Assembly: GCA_963717765.1 (NCBI GenBank)
Contig: CAVQWX010000005.1
Span: 1 to 64,000 of the forward strand
Direction: 5' to 3'
DNA from: JACDER01 sp963717765
GTDB taxonomy: Bacteria; Actinomycetota; Thermoleophilia; Gaiellales; Gaiellaceae
DNA: 64,000 nucleotides
A model generated the notes under the pieces. That model did not search any database, had not been told where the DNA came from, and saw nothing but the letters and a program-made list of their open reading frames with translations. Both the position numbers and the translations under genes were made by a program. Positions 52,019-60,587 of this stretch are shown in pieces (position 1 is the stretch's first letter; each line of letters opens with the position of its first letter).

Positions 52019-52190
52019 GCCGGACTTCACCCTCGACAGGGCCGCGCCTTGCGCCGCGTGACTACCGCCTTCGGCACGAGGGTGAGCAGTAGTCGCCGCC
52101 TCGCGTCCCGGCTTGAATGGTTCTCCGCAGCCCCCTAGGGCGGTATGCCCGGAGCCGGATTGGCGACCCCGACCGAGTAGAGCGATTTGC

Positions 52191-52561
52191 GTGGAATCCG
52201 ACGCACAGCTGGGAGCGCCGTTCGGGAGCGCGAGGCTCCGAGAGCCGAGGGCGCAGGAGATCGCGACTCAGATCATGGCCGCGCCATGGGCGGCCGAGCA
52301 CCTGGACGAGCACGGCGCGGTTGAGATTGCCCGCGTGGAGGCTCTGCTTGAAGTCTTGGACCGCACCATCGCCCAGTCGCGCGGGAAGCTGCGGAAGGAC
52401 TACGTAGCGCTCCGCCTCCGTGCCAGTCGTGAGCTGCGCGAGTGGCTGAATGTGTATGGCCTCGTGCCGCACGCGCGGGCGACCTGGGCGGCAGCGCTCG
52501 GTGGAAGCAACCCCTCGCGGCCGAGATTGCCCGACGGCGGGCATCATTGGACGGTTCGTGA
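52191..52561 (+). pseudogene. Terminase small subunit-like (P27 style) gene, frameshifted
   Basis: GTG 52191 opens a helical protein: REPRAQEIATQIMAAPWAAE, VEALLEVLDRTIAQSRGKLR, LREWLNVYGLVPHARATWAA. This resembles P27-type phage terminase small subunits. At the C run 52511-52514 the frame breaks; with one more C it continues LAAEIARRRASLDGS to TGA 52559-52561, overlapping the next gene's GTG. The kept overlap suggests the shift is recent or an error. Confidence 0.55.
52467..52543 (+). repeat. Anchor 1, copy B
   Basis: 77-bp counterpart of 49388-49462; it lies at the 3' end of the terminase-like gene. Confidence 0.8.
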
Positions 52562-52734
52562 GCAAGACGTCGCTCTTGTTGATCCTCGCCACAATCGCAG
52601 TCGCCGTCGTGGGTGCCTTAGCGTGGGTTGTTACTGACGACGCGGACAAACTCTGGCTGGTCGTCTGGCTGGGGTTCATGGCCGCAGGAGCTGTCCTTCT
52701 GCCGTTCGCGGTACTGCCCCCTCGGTTGGTTTGA
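52558..52734 (+). CDS. Small two-span membrane protein
   Basis: A 58-aa protein with two hydrophobic helices (LLLILATIAVAVVGALAWVV and LWLVVWLGFMAAGAVLLPFA). GTG start overlapping the TGA of the frame-corrected terminase-like gene (GTGA). Only cargo between the B copies of anchors 1 and 2. Could be a small toxin or an immunity or superinfection protein (speculative). Confidence 0.6.
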   Translation: MSKTSLLLILATIAVAVVGALAWVVTDDADKLWLVVWLGFMAAGAVLLPFAVLPPRLV

Positions 52735-52799
52735 CCAGACACTAGTCCATCGCTACTTAGACACCGCAACCGCACGCTGTCGTCCCGCCACGCGGGCCG
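52717..52799 (+). repeat. Anchor 2, copy B
   Basis: 83-bp counterpart of 50779-50867. Confidence 0.75.
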
Positions 52800-52893
52800 G
52801 CGTGGAACAACGGGAGGCAGCCGCGCCAGCGTCGACTATGCGAGGAACGCGTCCGCCACCACGTACGTTGGCCGGGAACCACACAGATGCTTG

Positions 52894-54501
52894 TTAGCGC
52901 TTGCCGCGGCTTACGAGGAGCGCAACCTTTGCTTGTACTGGCAGCCTTGCGTGTGGCCTCGGTTGCTGCGAAAGGACGCGACCCGTCGTCACTTTCGCTG
53001 AATAGATTCTTCTGACTCGTCCGAGGCTGCAATGGGCGTGGGTGATTTTCCCGCGGGCCCCCGCGAGCCGACGGCCACGAACATTCGGAACTACGCAGGG
53101 AGTCGAGGCGGCGAGGAACCGTGCGAGTGCAAACGCGTTGTAGTGGTTGGCGTTCACCTGGCTCGCGGCTATGACCTTTCCGTCGGGCTGGATCGCGAGG
53201 GCTGTTGCGCCGCCGAAGCTCGACGGCGCGGCGAAGACCTTGTCCAGCGACCCGTCAGGGTTGTAACGCACAACTTCGGCTCCGATCCGCACACCGTTGA
53301 GGATAAGGGGGTCAGATATCCAAGCCGTCCCGGCGGCCACGATTCGCCCGTCTCGCTGAAGCGCCAGCGCATTGATCCCATCCTCGTACACCGGGTTCAC
53401 CGGCCGCCTTCGGACGAGGCCCCCGTGCCCGAAGCTCCGATCCGGCGATCCATCCGCTCTGTACCGGATGAGCAGAAATCCCGGCCCCGCTCCGCCACCG
53501 ACAACGATCTTGTGGTCGGGCTGGATGATCACACTTGCCGCGGTTACGGTCCCGTACGCGTCCGGGGCGGGGAAGGCCGCGCTGATCGATCCCGAGGAGC
53601 CGAACGTGTCGTCCAGCGAGCCGTCAGCGTTGAAGCGAGCGACGACCACGCCTCCGACGAAGCCCTTGCCGTCCCAGGTCGGCGCAGGTGAACCCACGAC
53701 GACCAGCTTGCCGTCGTCTTCGCGGGCGAGCGAGTACGCGCTCGCGTACGGCGGCCATGAGTTCGCCGCCGCCGCGACGGGCAGGGTCGCGATTCCCCCG
53801 GAGCCGAAGGCGTCGTCCAGCGAGCCATCGCTCCGATACCTGACCAGGAGCAAGGATCCGTCCGCGCTTCCAGCTGCCACGATCTTGCCGTCGGGCTGGA
53901 TCAGTACGTCGTGCAGCTCGTAGGAGTGGCCATCAGGGTCGAACGAGCCGCGTGGCTGGTTGACCCGGCCATCGGTTCCGAAGCCGGTGTCAACCGAGCC
54001 GTCCGCGTTGAAGCGCACGAGCGCGGCGTCGTTCTTGGACGGGCCGGGTACCGGTACTGGCCTCGGATTGGGAAGCTGATAGTGGCTCCAGCCAGCGACC
54101 ACGATCTTGCCGTCAGTCTGGAAATCGAGCGCCGCTGCGTAGTTCTCCCACGACTCAGAAACCGTCGCTGCACTCTTGCCGCCAGCTCCAAAGCGTGAAT
54201 CTAGGGATCCATCCGGGTTGTACCGCACCAAGCCGAACTTGAACGGTCCGCCCACCTCGAACTGAAACGTCCCCCCAACCACGATCCGTCCGTCCGGCTG
54301 GATTCCCACCGCTGCCCCTATCGCCGTGTCGCCGAGGGGCGTCTCGACGACTCCAGCAGTGCCGAACGCGGGATCCAAATCACCCTGGGCGGCCTGCGAG
54401 CCGCCGACAGACACGAGCGACACCAGCAGCAGGAGCGAGAACAACGCCCGCCCTTTCACGTGCTCAACTAGTAGTCGATGTGCTCCCCTGCGCCGAACCA
54501 C
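52894..54501 (-). CDS. Secreted delta-60 repeat protein with a PASTA-like C-terminus
   Basis: A 535-aa protein. Signal peptide (ALFSLLLLVSLVSVGGSQA) then about eight delta-60 repeats (DPAFGTAGVVETPLGDTA, IQPDGRIVVGGTF, and so on), likely a beta-propeller. The last 65 residues (CVVPNVRGRRLAGARGKITH ... VLSQQPRPHARLP) form a PASTA domain. Extracellular. GTG 54501 or, more naturally for the signal, GTG 54459 may be the start. Cargo of the element. Confidence 0.8.
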   Translation of the reverse strand: MVRRRGAHRLLVEHVKGRALFSLLLLVSLVSVGGSQAAQGDLDPAFGTAGVVETPLGDTAIGAAVGIQPDGRIVVGGTFQFEVGGPFKFGLVRYNPDGSLDSRFGAGGKSAATVSESWENYAAALDFQTDGKIVVAGWSHYQLPNPRPVPVPGPSKNDAALVRFNADGSVDTGFGTDGRVNQPRGSFDPDGHSYELHDVLIQPDGKIVAAGSADGSLLLVRYRSDGSLDDAFGSGGIATLPVAAAANSWPPYASAYSLAREDDGKLVVVGSPAPTWDGKGFVGGVVVARFNADGSLDDTFGSSGSISAAFPAPDAYGTVTAASVIIQPDHKIVVGGGAGPGFLLIRYRADGSPDRSFGHGGLVRRRPVNPVYEDGINALALQRDGRIVAAGTAWISDPLILNGVRIGAEVVRYNPDGSLDKVFAAPSSFGGATALAIQPDGKVIAASQVNANHYNAFALARFLAASTPCVVPNVRGRRLAGARGKITHAHCSLGRVRRIYSAKVTTGRVLSQQPRPHARLPVQAKVALLVSRGKR

Positions 54502-54832
54502 TGCCTCAGCCTAGCCCGATGATGTAAAGGAAACATTGGATGGAGGCCTGAAGAATCGCTCGCGCGCGGCCCTCTCGCAAACTCCTCGGTGCATCCGCGC
54601 CGCGGCACGCAGCCGTAACAAGACGGGAAAGGCGCGATGAGGAGGGGTGAACGGTGTTCGGCGGCAGGCAGTCGGATTCACTACATGCCTTAGACACTTC
54701 AACCTACCCGCCCCGACGCCGTGCCTGCTCGATGACTGCCCTCGGGTCGTTGGTTAGTCCGTCGCGTTAGGTGGAGAACCTCCGCACAAACGAGAGAGGG
54801 GACGGTCTCCCGCCCCTTCTCTGTCAAGACGA
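54502..54832. other. Intergenic region inside the element
   Basis: No gene is supported. An imperfect GC-rich hairpin (GAGAGGGG ... CCCCTTCTC, about 54792-54822) could terminate transcription. The rest must contain the promoter of the delta-60 gene. Confidence 0.4.
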
Positions 54833-55123
54833 TCAGGGGCAGGCTGGCTGGAACCAGTCAGGAACCAAATAGGGCTTTTGGAGCTTCACGGCGGACTTGA
54901 TGGATTCCGCGTAGTTCCAGAGATTCGTGATTTCGCAGGGGGTAGTCTTCCCAAGCGCATTCACCGCAAGCTCTAGCCCCTTCACTCGGCTCGTCAGTGC
55001 AGAAATCCGAGCAGTGAGTGCCGAGTCCAACGGCGGCTTTGACGGTGCAGCGGTCGCGTACAGCGCCCCGGCCAGCGTGAAACAGACGATCAGCAGCACC
55101 ACGACGAGCAGCTTCCCTTTCAT
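54833..55123 (-). CDS. Small secreted coiled-coil protein
   Basis: A 96-aa protein. ATG at 55123 with GGAGAGG upstream opens a signal or anchor (LLVVVLLIVCFTLAGALYAT), then a coiled-coil stretch (ALTARISALTSRVKGLELAV) and two C-terminal cysteines (PCEITNLWN, FQPACP). No function known. Confidence 0.62.
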   Translation of the reverse strand: MKGKLLVVVLLIVCFTLAGALYATAAPSKPPLDSALTARISALTSRVKGLELAVNALGKTTPCEITNLWNYAESIKSAVKLQKPYLVPDWFQPACP

Positions 55124-55605
55124 TACCTCTCCTTCCCTCGGATTGCCGGAGAGGCTACCAGCGGTCGCGGCGATCGATTCGGTCGGGTCGTCTCCCACCT
55201 CCGCCGCGCGTCCTCCTGACGGTCGCGGTCGCGGGCGGGCGCGTAAGCAAAACATCGGCGTCATACTGTTCTGGTGTTCCTGCCACGCGACGGAAAATTT
55301 CACCTTTGGGGGTTCGAGAAAAGTTCGCTCTCTTACAGGAGGGCGCGGCGAGACAGGGCTAGCATCCTCCCCGAAGCGTGACACCCACCCCTCGCTCGGT
55401 TTCTTCAAGGGTTCGTCGTGGGTCTCCCTTTCCTAGCGAGAACCCGGAAATCGGCGTAGTGGAGCCGTTTTGGGGTTATTGTGCACTGGCGGACAGTAAG
55501 GCTGGTCTCAGGCAACTCTCGAAGCTCCCCCTTTTGTGAGAACGGAGAGAGAGCGAGCTACCAACCTCCGGGGAAGGTTTGTCAGCCGTTTGTCTATAGA
55601 GGATT
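55124..55605. other. Gene-free region inside the element
   Basis: No gene with a start and ribosome-binding site was found. Composition is lower in GC than in the chromosome. It may include the promoter for the secreted coiled-coil gene and the end of the divergent 230-aa gene's transcript. Confidence 0.4.
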
Positions 55606-56298
55606 TCAGCGGCCGGGAAGCTTCATCGCGGCGAAGAAAGGCTCCTGGAAGAGAGGGTCCTTTGCTCCCGAGGGCACTGGCTCGTCCGCTCGCCTCTGTT
55701 CGAGAGACGGAGGAATGAACTGGCGGCTCCGGTCGCGCCAGACTCGATTACCGATTGAGCGGGGCTCGACATGAAGTTCTCGCCCTAGATCAACATAAGT
55801 CGTCCCGTTCGGTCTCTGGCTCGCCTTCGTACCGTCTATGGCGCGTGGCGCGCCTCGCCGGCGACTTGGTCTGGTCAACCCATGTTGCTCAATGATCCCG
55901 ACCAAGTTCCGCGTGTGGTGAGTTCTCGGAAAATTCGCACGATTCTGCTCGTCTTGATCGATCGCGTCTTGAATCGCATCGCCAATGACGGACATGACCC
56001 GATCAACACTCGCGCGTCGCTTCTGCCGCGCAGAGACAGGGCCTGACGCCGACGGCGAGACCGGGCGGACCTCACCGGAGGGCTTCCAAGCGCCCTTCTC
56101 GAACGTAAAGACGTGCTCGACTCCCTCGTCTCCTTCGACCGGAGGCCCGAAGAGCGGTCTGCACTCGGCGCGAGCCGTGAAGACAGTGACCGAGAACTTC
56201 AAAAGGCGATCACTTCCCCCGTAGAGATTCACTTCGATGTCGCCCTCGACGTCGACGACTGTCCGAGTCCACCTCTCGATGTGTGGTGTGTCGCTCAT
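55606..56298 (-). CDS. Protein of unknown function, divergent from the XRE regulator
   Basis: A 230-aa protein (start ATG 56298: IERWTRTVVDVEGDIEVNLY). The first 90 residues are beta-rich, then a charged helix (VMSVIGDAIQDAIDQDEQNR) and a C-terminal part with RELHVEPRSIGNRVWRDRSR that could bind DNA. It lies across a 65-bp divergent region from the regulator. No family recognised. Confidence 0.5.
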   Translation of the reverse strand: MSDTPHIERWTRTVVDVEGDIEVNLYGGSDRLLKFSVTVFTARAECRPLFGPPVEGDEGVEHVFTFEKGAWKPSGEVRPVSPSASGPVSARQKRRASVDRVMSVIGDAIQDAIDQDEQNRANFPRTHHTRNLVGIIEQHGLTRPSRRRGAPRAIDGTKASQRPNGTTYVDLGRELHVEPRSIGNRVWRDRSRQFIPPSLEQRRADEPVPSGAKDPLFQEPFFAAMKLPGR

Positions 56299-56339
56299 CG
56301 GATGGCGAAGGTGTACCGAAAACGAGGACCATTGAGGTG

Positions 56340-56349
56340 ACAGATCTGT
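56340..56349. promoter_or_regulatory. Palindrome in the divergent promoter region
   Basis: ACAGATCTGT, a perfect 10-bp palindrome, 15 bp before the XRE start and between two divergent genes: a candidate operator for the XRE protein. Confidence 0.4.
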
Positions 56350-56363
56350 GCTCTGATTGACAT

Positions 56364-56684
56364 GTGAAAGCAATCGAATCGGTTCTGGACGAGTTCCACC
56401 TAAGAAAGAGACTACCTACACCACGACGTCGTCGTGCTTTGCGTAAGCGAATTGGAATTACGCAGGGCCAGCTCGCTCAGGCGATCGGGGTCGGTCGATC
56501 AACACTGACCCGGTACGAAACCGGTCAGCGACTTCCGAGCGGCGAAGTGCTTCGACGGTATCTAGAAGCGCTTGAACGACTCGAAGCCGAAGCCAACACA
56601 CGACTCCATCAGACGCGCGAGCCGGCTGGTAGGCCGGCCCGTGCAGATGCGACGGAGGAGACCCGTCGCGATGCCGAAGAATAG
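56364..56684 (+). CDS. XRE-family helix-turn-helix regulator
   Basis: A 106-aa protein with an HTH_3 domain at about 24-72 (ITQGQLAQAIGVGRSTLTRY, ETGQRLPSGEVLRRYLEAL) and a charged tail. Typical of phage or island repressors. GTG start. Overlaps the primase gene by 14 bp, so they share a transcript. Confidence 0.85.
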   Translation: MKAIESVLDEFHLRKRLPTPRRRRALRKRIGITQGQLAQAIGVGRSTLTRYETGQRLPSGEVLRRYLEALERLEAEANTRLHQTREPAGRPARADATEETRRDAEE

Positions 56685-57918
56685 CGCAAGCCTCACTCTT
56701 GAATTTGGGCGCGGTTACCTCGATCGCGGCTGGTCCCTGTTGGCTCTCAGAGGCAAAAAACCTCACCATCGTGTCAACAAGGAGATCTACGGGACGGCCG
56801 TTCTCGGGGAACTTCCCGAATCTACAACGGCTGCTGACGTCGAAGCGTGGCTGGGCGTGGACCCCCATCTAAATCTCGGTATTCGCATGGGACAAGCCTC
56901 CGGAGGTCTCGTTGTAATCGATGTCGATATTCCTATCGCGAAGGAACTTCTGCCGCGTACACCGATCGTCAGAACCAAACGTGGTGTACACGTCTACACC
57001 GTTGCTAACAGGAGCGTGAAAGGGACGGCGGTTTCCGGTCGAGGAGAAGTTCTATCACGGGGGTACTCGACCGCCCCACCGGGCACCCATCCTGATACGG
57101 GCCAGATGTACTGGTGGGAGAGATCGCTCCAAGAAACTCCGCTCATCGACTTCGATCACCCCTCGATTGAGAGATTCCTCCGTGACGTACTAGGTGAAGG
57201 TGAATACCTCGACTATTCCTCAAACACCAGTTCCCCAAGTTCACAAATACATAATTGGACCAAAGAGGGTCCTTCCACTCTTCACACATGTACTCGGGGA
57301 ACCTACTGCGACGTCCATGTTGACGAACTCACGAACTGTTGGGATCGACATCAAGACCTGGTCAGAGAATTCTGCGCCAGTGTTCCCATACCCCTAAGAG
57401 GAACCTTCCGGTGCGTTCTTCCCGGACATGAAGAGCGCCGCCCTTCCGCCTCGCTTTACGAGACGAGAGGACAGTGGGTCTACCACTGCTTCCATCATCG
57501 CTCCGATGACATGCGGAATGGATTCCTCACCCTTTCCTCCGTCTTCGCGTCGATCCAAACCGGCCATACCCGCCAGCGTCGAGGAGCAAAGCAGGCATTC
57601 TGGGTCGTCCGTCTCCTAGAGCGGCTCGGTGCTTTGGTCCCAGTGGAGGTTCCTGAGCTTGATCTTCCTCCCGGTCTCACGAGCCGCGCATACGTGATTT
57701 ACGACGGTTTCTTGGAGCGGTGCCGACTAGGCGGCGGCGCACCCGTTCCCTTCACTCATCGGTTCGCTGAGAGGTGGTGCGACCTGAGCGACAGTCCGTC
57801 CACAGGGCGCGCCATCAACCAGCTCATGGAGATCGGCGCGATGGTCTTGACCGGCTTTGAGGGAAAAACCCGCTTCTTCCAACCCGGTGAACAGTTGAAA
57901 GCGAGAAGTACCGCGTGA
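56671..57918 (+). CDS. Small Prim-Pol primase with CHC2-like zinc motif
   Basis: A 415-aa protein. The Prim-Pol (bifunctional primase/polymerase N-terminal) domain covers about 8-170: RGWSLLALRGKKPHHRV, the catalytic pair D84 and D86 in VVIDVDIP, and RTKRGVHVYT with H107. At 248-276 FRCVLPGHEERRPSASLYET and YHCFHH form a CHC2-type zinc motif as in DnaG. No helicase domain, so it relies on a host or other helicase. It probably starts element replication. Ribosome-binding site GGAGGAG. Confidence 0.8.
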   Translation: MPKNSASLTLEFGRGYLDRGWSLLALRGKKPHHRVNKEIYGTAVLGELPESTTAADVEAWLGVDPHLNLGIRMGQASGGLVVIDVDIPIAKELLPRTPIVRTKRGVHVYTVANRSVKGTAVSGRGEVLSRGYSTAPPGTHPDTGQMYWWERSLQETPLIDFDHPSIERFLRDVLGEGEYLDYSSNTSSPSSQIHNWTKEGPSTLHTCTRGTYCDVHVDELTNCWDRHQDLVREFCASVPIPLRGTFRCVLPGHEERRPSASLYETRGQWVYHCFHHRSDDMRNGFLTLSSVFASIQTGHTRQRRGAKQAFWVVRLLERLGALVPVEVPELDLPPGLTSRAYVIYDGFLERCRLGGGAPVPFTHRFAERWCDLSDSPSTGRAINQLMEIGAMVLTGFEGKTRFFQPGEQLKARSTA

Positions 57919-58280
57919 CTGTTCTCCGCGTCGCTCTCCCTAACGGCCCGATCGTGATTCTTTCTTCAGCGTCGGTCGATGCGGTTGAGTCTGCACTTCG
58001 TGAGTTTCGCCGTTCAGCAAAGCCCACGCGCACTCTCGGCGATGAAATCGGGCGGTACCTCCGCGAGCACGGACCTTCGACGGTCCCAGACATTGCAAGG
58101 GCTGTGCGCGCCCGCGACGCAACCGTTCGGGAGGTCCTGAAGACCGACAGCCGCTTCTCGCGGGCTCGACGCTCTCCTGATCGCTCAGCCAAGGCAAAGC
58201 TTTGGAAGGTCGCTTCTGACGAATCTGGAGTCGGCCCACATGGCGGGACGAGTCCTCCCACGGGCCGGCTCAATGACTGA
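57915..58280 (+). CDS. Winged-helix-like small protein
   Basis: A 121-aa protein. The middle (GDEIGRYLREHGPSTVPDIA, RAVRARDATVREVL) is a typical wHTH, probably DNA binding. GTG start overlaps the primase stop (GTGA). It may work with the primase at an origin or regulate the integrase operon (inference). Confidence 0.65.
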   Translation: MTVLRVALPNGPIVILSSASVDAVESALREFRRSAKPTRTLGDEIGRYLREHGPSTVPDIARAVRARDATVREVLKTDSRFSRARRSPDRSAKAKLWKVASDESGVGPHGGTSPPTGRLND

Positions 58281-58563
58281 GCTGTCCCTGGCTGTGCCGC
58301 CGGAGGTCTTCGACGTGCTGGTGGAGCGAACCGTAGAGACCGTCTTGTCTACTCTCGACGCAGACCAGGGAGCGCGCGGGTGGCCGGAGTGGATGCCTGT
58401 CGAGGTGGCCGCCGCATATCTCGGGCAGACCGTCGCCGCGACCCGGAAACTTTACGAGCGCAGAAAGGTGCCGCACTACCAAGACGGGCACGGCGCGAAG
58501 GTCTGGCTCCGCCGGTCGGAGCTGGATGCCTACATGGAGGCGTGCCGGAGAGGACCTCGATGA
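58273..58563 (+). CDS. Excisionase-like HTH protein
   Basis: A 96-aa protein with a MerR/excisionase-type HTH in the C-terminal half (MPVEVAAAYLGQTVAATRKL, then GAKVWLRRSELDAYMEA). It overlaps the previous gene by 8 bp. A recombination directionality factor acting with the downstream integrase is the natural role. ATG 58240 is an alternative start. Confidence 0.75.
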   Translation: MTELSLAVPPEVFDVLVERTVETVLSTLDADQGARGWPEWMPVEVAAAYLGQTVAATRKLYERRKVPHYQDGHGAKVWLRRSELDAYMEACRRGPR

Positions 58564-58910
58564 TCGGACGAGGGCTGCGCCTCTTGAAAATGTTCGCTTC
58601 GCAAATCTTTTCTTTCTTCAAATCTGTCAGGGAGAGCGAGCCGCGATGATCCGCGCGCTCGCGAGGTTGATGGCCCCCGAAGAGGAAACCGCCCTCCCCT
58701 CCGACGGTCACCCAACGAGGGACGCCGGGCCTGGCCGCCGATCGTTCCAAGACCGTTCCATGACCTTGGTATCCGGCCTGGTTACGCGCGATTCGCACAC
58801 GACTCTTGCAGCCGTAGTAGGGGGTGAGGGTGATAGGATCGGGGCTCAGACAAGATGGCCCCGGCGGCGCGTCAACGCCCCGAGGCCCGACACCGAAGGG
58901 AGTGCCTTCG
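58564..58910 (+). other. Region upstream of the integrase operon
   Basis: Contains inverted arm-type motifs (58743-58761). A 93-codon frame from ATG 58646 (MIRALARLMAPEEETALPSD) has a fair ribosome-binding site, AGGGAGAG, but overlaps the arm sites and the next gene and reads poorly after 40 codons; not called. The integrase promoter is likely here. Confidence 0.4.
58743..58761 (-). repeat. Candidate arm-type sites, inverted, upstream of the integrase operon
   Basis: CGTTCCAA (58743-58750) and CGTTCCAT (58754-58761), 11 bp apart, reverse complement of the TTGGAACG motif (the second has one mismatch). May couple integrase binding to its own expression. Confidence 0.6.
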
Positions 58911-59333
58911 ATGCACGAAGATCCTAGACCGGCGGCCGTCGCGGCCGAGGTCGCACGAATCGAGGCGGACGACAAGACGATGGTGACGGTCCGCCGGATT
59001 GTCGACCGGCGGGTCGCCGAGGGGGCCGCCGACGTCGAACTGCTCCGCGAAGTTGCGAGCGCCTGCGGCGATGGCACCACTGTCCGCGCCTTCGCGCTCA
59101 CACACGTCGTTGGGGAAATGACCGGCCGCGAGAGTGCGGATGCGTCAATCGGCGTCGCTGTCGGGCAGGCGATGACGGACGCCCTCCTCGATGCTTACCC
59201 GCAGTACGGCGAGAATCCCCCGCCCGAAGTCGTCGAGCGCATCCTCGACGCGGCGATCCGGAATGTCGCGGAGAGCCACGGCCGCTCACCCGAGTATGTC
59301 CGCGAGGTCTGGAACCGCGAGGGTGAACGATGA
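58911..59333 (+). CDS. Protein of unknown function, coupled to the integrase
   Basis: A 140-aa helical protein (AAEVARIEADDKTMVTVRRI, then VVERILDAAIRNVAESHGRS). AAGGGAG precedes ATG 58911; its TGA overlaps the integrase ATG (ATGA). Possibly an integrase accessory protein; no family recognised. Confidence 0.6.
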   Translation: MHEDPRPAAVAAEVARIEADDKTMVTVRRIVDRRVAEGAADVELLREVASACGDGTTVRAFALTHVVGEMTGRESADASIGVAVGQAMTDALLDAYPQYGENPPPEVVERILDAAIRNVAESHGRSPEYVREVWNREGER

Positions 59334-60559
59334 CCGCCCGCCGCACGAAGGTCGCCCGCCACGCCGGGATCTACTACCGCGACACGCCGCACGGCCGGCG
59401 GTACGAGTTCGACTACTACGACGAGAACGGTACGCGCCGCTGGAAGGTCGTCGAGGGCTACGACAACCTCTCCGAGGCTCAGACGGCTCGGGCCGAGATG
59501 CGCAGGAGGCGAGACGCGGGCGAGAGCGTCCGTGCGCCGAAGGCGACGTTCTCCGAAGTTGCCGACCGCTGGCTCGCGGCTCAGTCGCACCTCCGCCCAC
59601 GAACGCGGGAAATCTACGGGTGGGCGCTCGACAAGCACCTACGCCCGCGCTTCGGCCGCCGCCCCATCGAGAAGATCAGGGAGGAGGACGTGCTCCGGCT
59701 GATCGCCGAGATGCGGGAGGCCGGGCTCGCCGCCTGGACGATCCGGGCCGTGCTGACGCCGTTCGGCCGGATCATGGGCTACGCCGTCCGGCACTACCGG
59801 CTCGCCGGGAACCCGGTCAGGCGGTTGGAACGCGGAGAGCGGCCCTCAGTCGAGCAGAAGGATCGCCGCGTCCTCACGAGCGACGAGATTGGCGAGCTGA
59901 TCGTGGCCGCAACGCCGCGCTACCGGCCCGTCATCGCGACGGCCGTTTTCAGCGGCCTCCGGCTCGGTGAGCTGCTCGGGCTGACGTGGGGCGACGTGGA
60001 CTTCGACGCCGGGCTCCTGCGCGTCAGGCGGCAACTCGACCGCTCCGGCAGCCTCGTCGCGCCCAAGACGCCGCGGGCGACGAGGGACGTTGTGCTCATG
60101 CCCGCGCTCGGGAAGCTCCTCCGGGAGCACAAGCTCTGGGCTCCGCCTGAGCTGACCGGCGACGCCTGCCCGGTGTTCACGACCGCGACCGGCAACCCGC
60201 TCTACTACCGGAACGTCTCGCACGGGCTGGACAACGCAATCACGAAGGCGGGGCTCGACGGCGACGGCAAAGCCAGGGTGACGATGCACTCGCTCCGGCA
60301 CACCTTCGCCTCGCACCTGATCCTCGACCTGAAGCTCGACCCGGTTCAGGTGTCCCGACAACTCGGACACGCCCGGCCGAGCATCACCGAGGACACGTAC
60401 TCGCACCTGTTCCAGGAGGCCCGGCACGCCGACGAGATTCGGCAGGCGATGGCGGAGTCCGAGTTTGGAACGATCTTGGAACGGTCAGAGGCTCGCGACC
60501 CGTCGCCACCTGTTCCCGCCACGGGCGAAATCGTCCAGATCAAGCGGAATCCGGGCTAG
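59330..60559 (+). CDS. Tyrosine recombinase / integrase
   Basis: A 409-aa phage-type integrase. N-terminal arm-binding domain with YYRDTPHGRRYEFDYYDENG, SAM-like core domain about 72-170, and a catalytic domain with R211 (FSGLRLGELLGLTW), K246, H320 and R323 (HSLRHTFASHL), H347 (LGHARP) and nucleophile Y357 (DTYSHLF). All catalytic residues are present. The gene ends 28 bp before attR, and its 3' end carries two arm-type motifs. Catalyses integration into tRNA-Val. Confidence 0.95.
   Translation: MTARRTKVARHAGIYYRDTPHGRRYEFDYYDENGTRRWKVVEGYDNLSEAQTARAEMRRRRDAGESVRAPKATFSEVADRWLAAQSHLRPRTREIYGWALDKHLRPRFGRRPIEKIREEDVLRLIAEMREAGLAAWTIRAVLTPFGRIMGYAVRHYRLAGNPVRRLERGERPSVEQKDRRVLTSDEIGELIVAATPRYRPVIATAVFSGLRLGELLGLTWGDVDFDAGLLRVRRQLDRSGSLVAPKTPRATRDVVLMPALGKLLREHKLWAPPELTGDACPVFTTATGNPLYYRNVSHGLDNAITKAGLDGDGKARVTMHSLRHTFASHLILDLKLDPVQVSRQLGHARPSITEDTYSHLFQEARHADEIRQAMAESEFGTILERSEARDPSPPVPATGEIVQIKRNPG
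60465..60483 (+). repeat. Candidate arm-type sites, right end, inside the integrase gene
   Basis: TTGGAACG at 60465-60472 and 60476-60483, 11 bp apart, about 105 bp before attR. They encode part of FGTILERS near the integrase C-terminus. Confidence 0.65.
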
Positions 60560-60587
60560 CTGACGATACACGGCGACTCTCCGGCTC

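Noticed and set aside
58646..58927. 93-codon frame upstream of the 140-aa gene
   Set aside because: Has a fair ribosome-binding site but overlaps arm-type sites and the next gene, and its second half reads like non-coding sequence.
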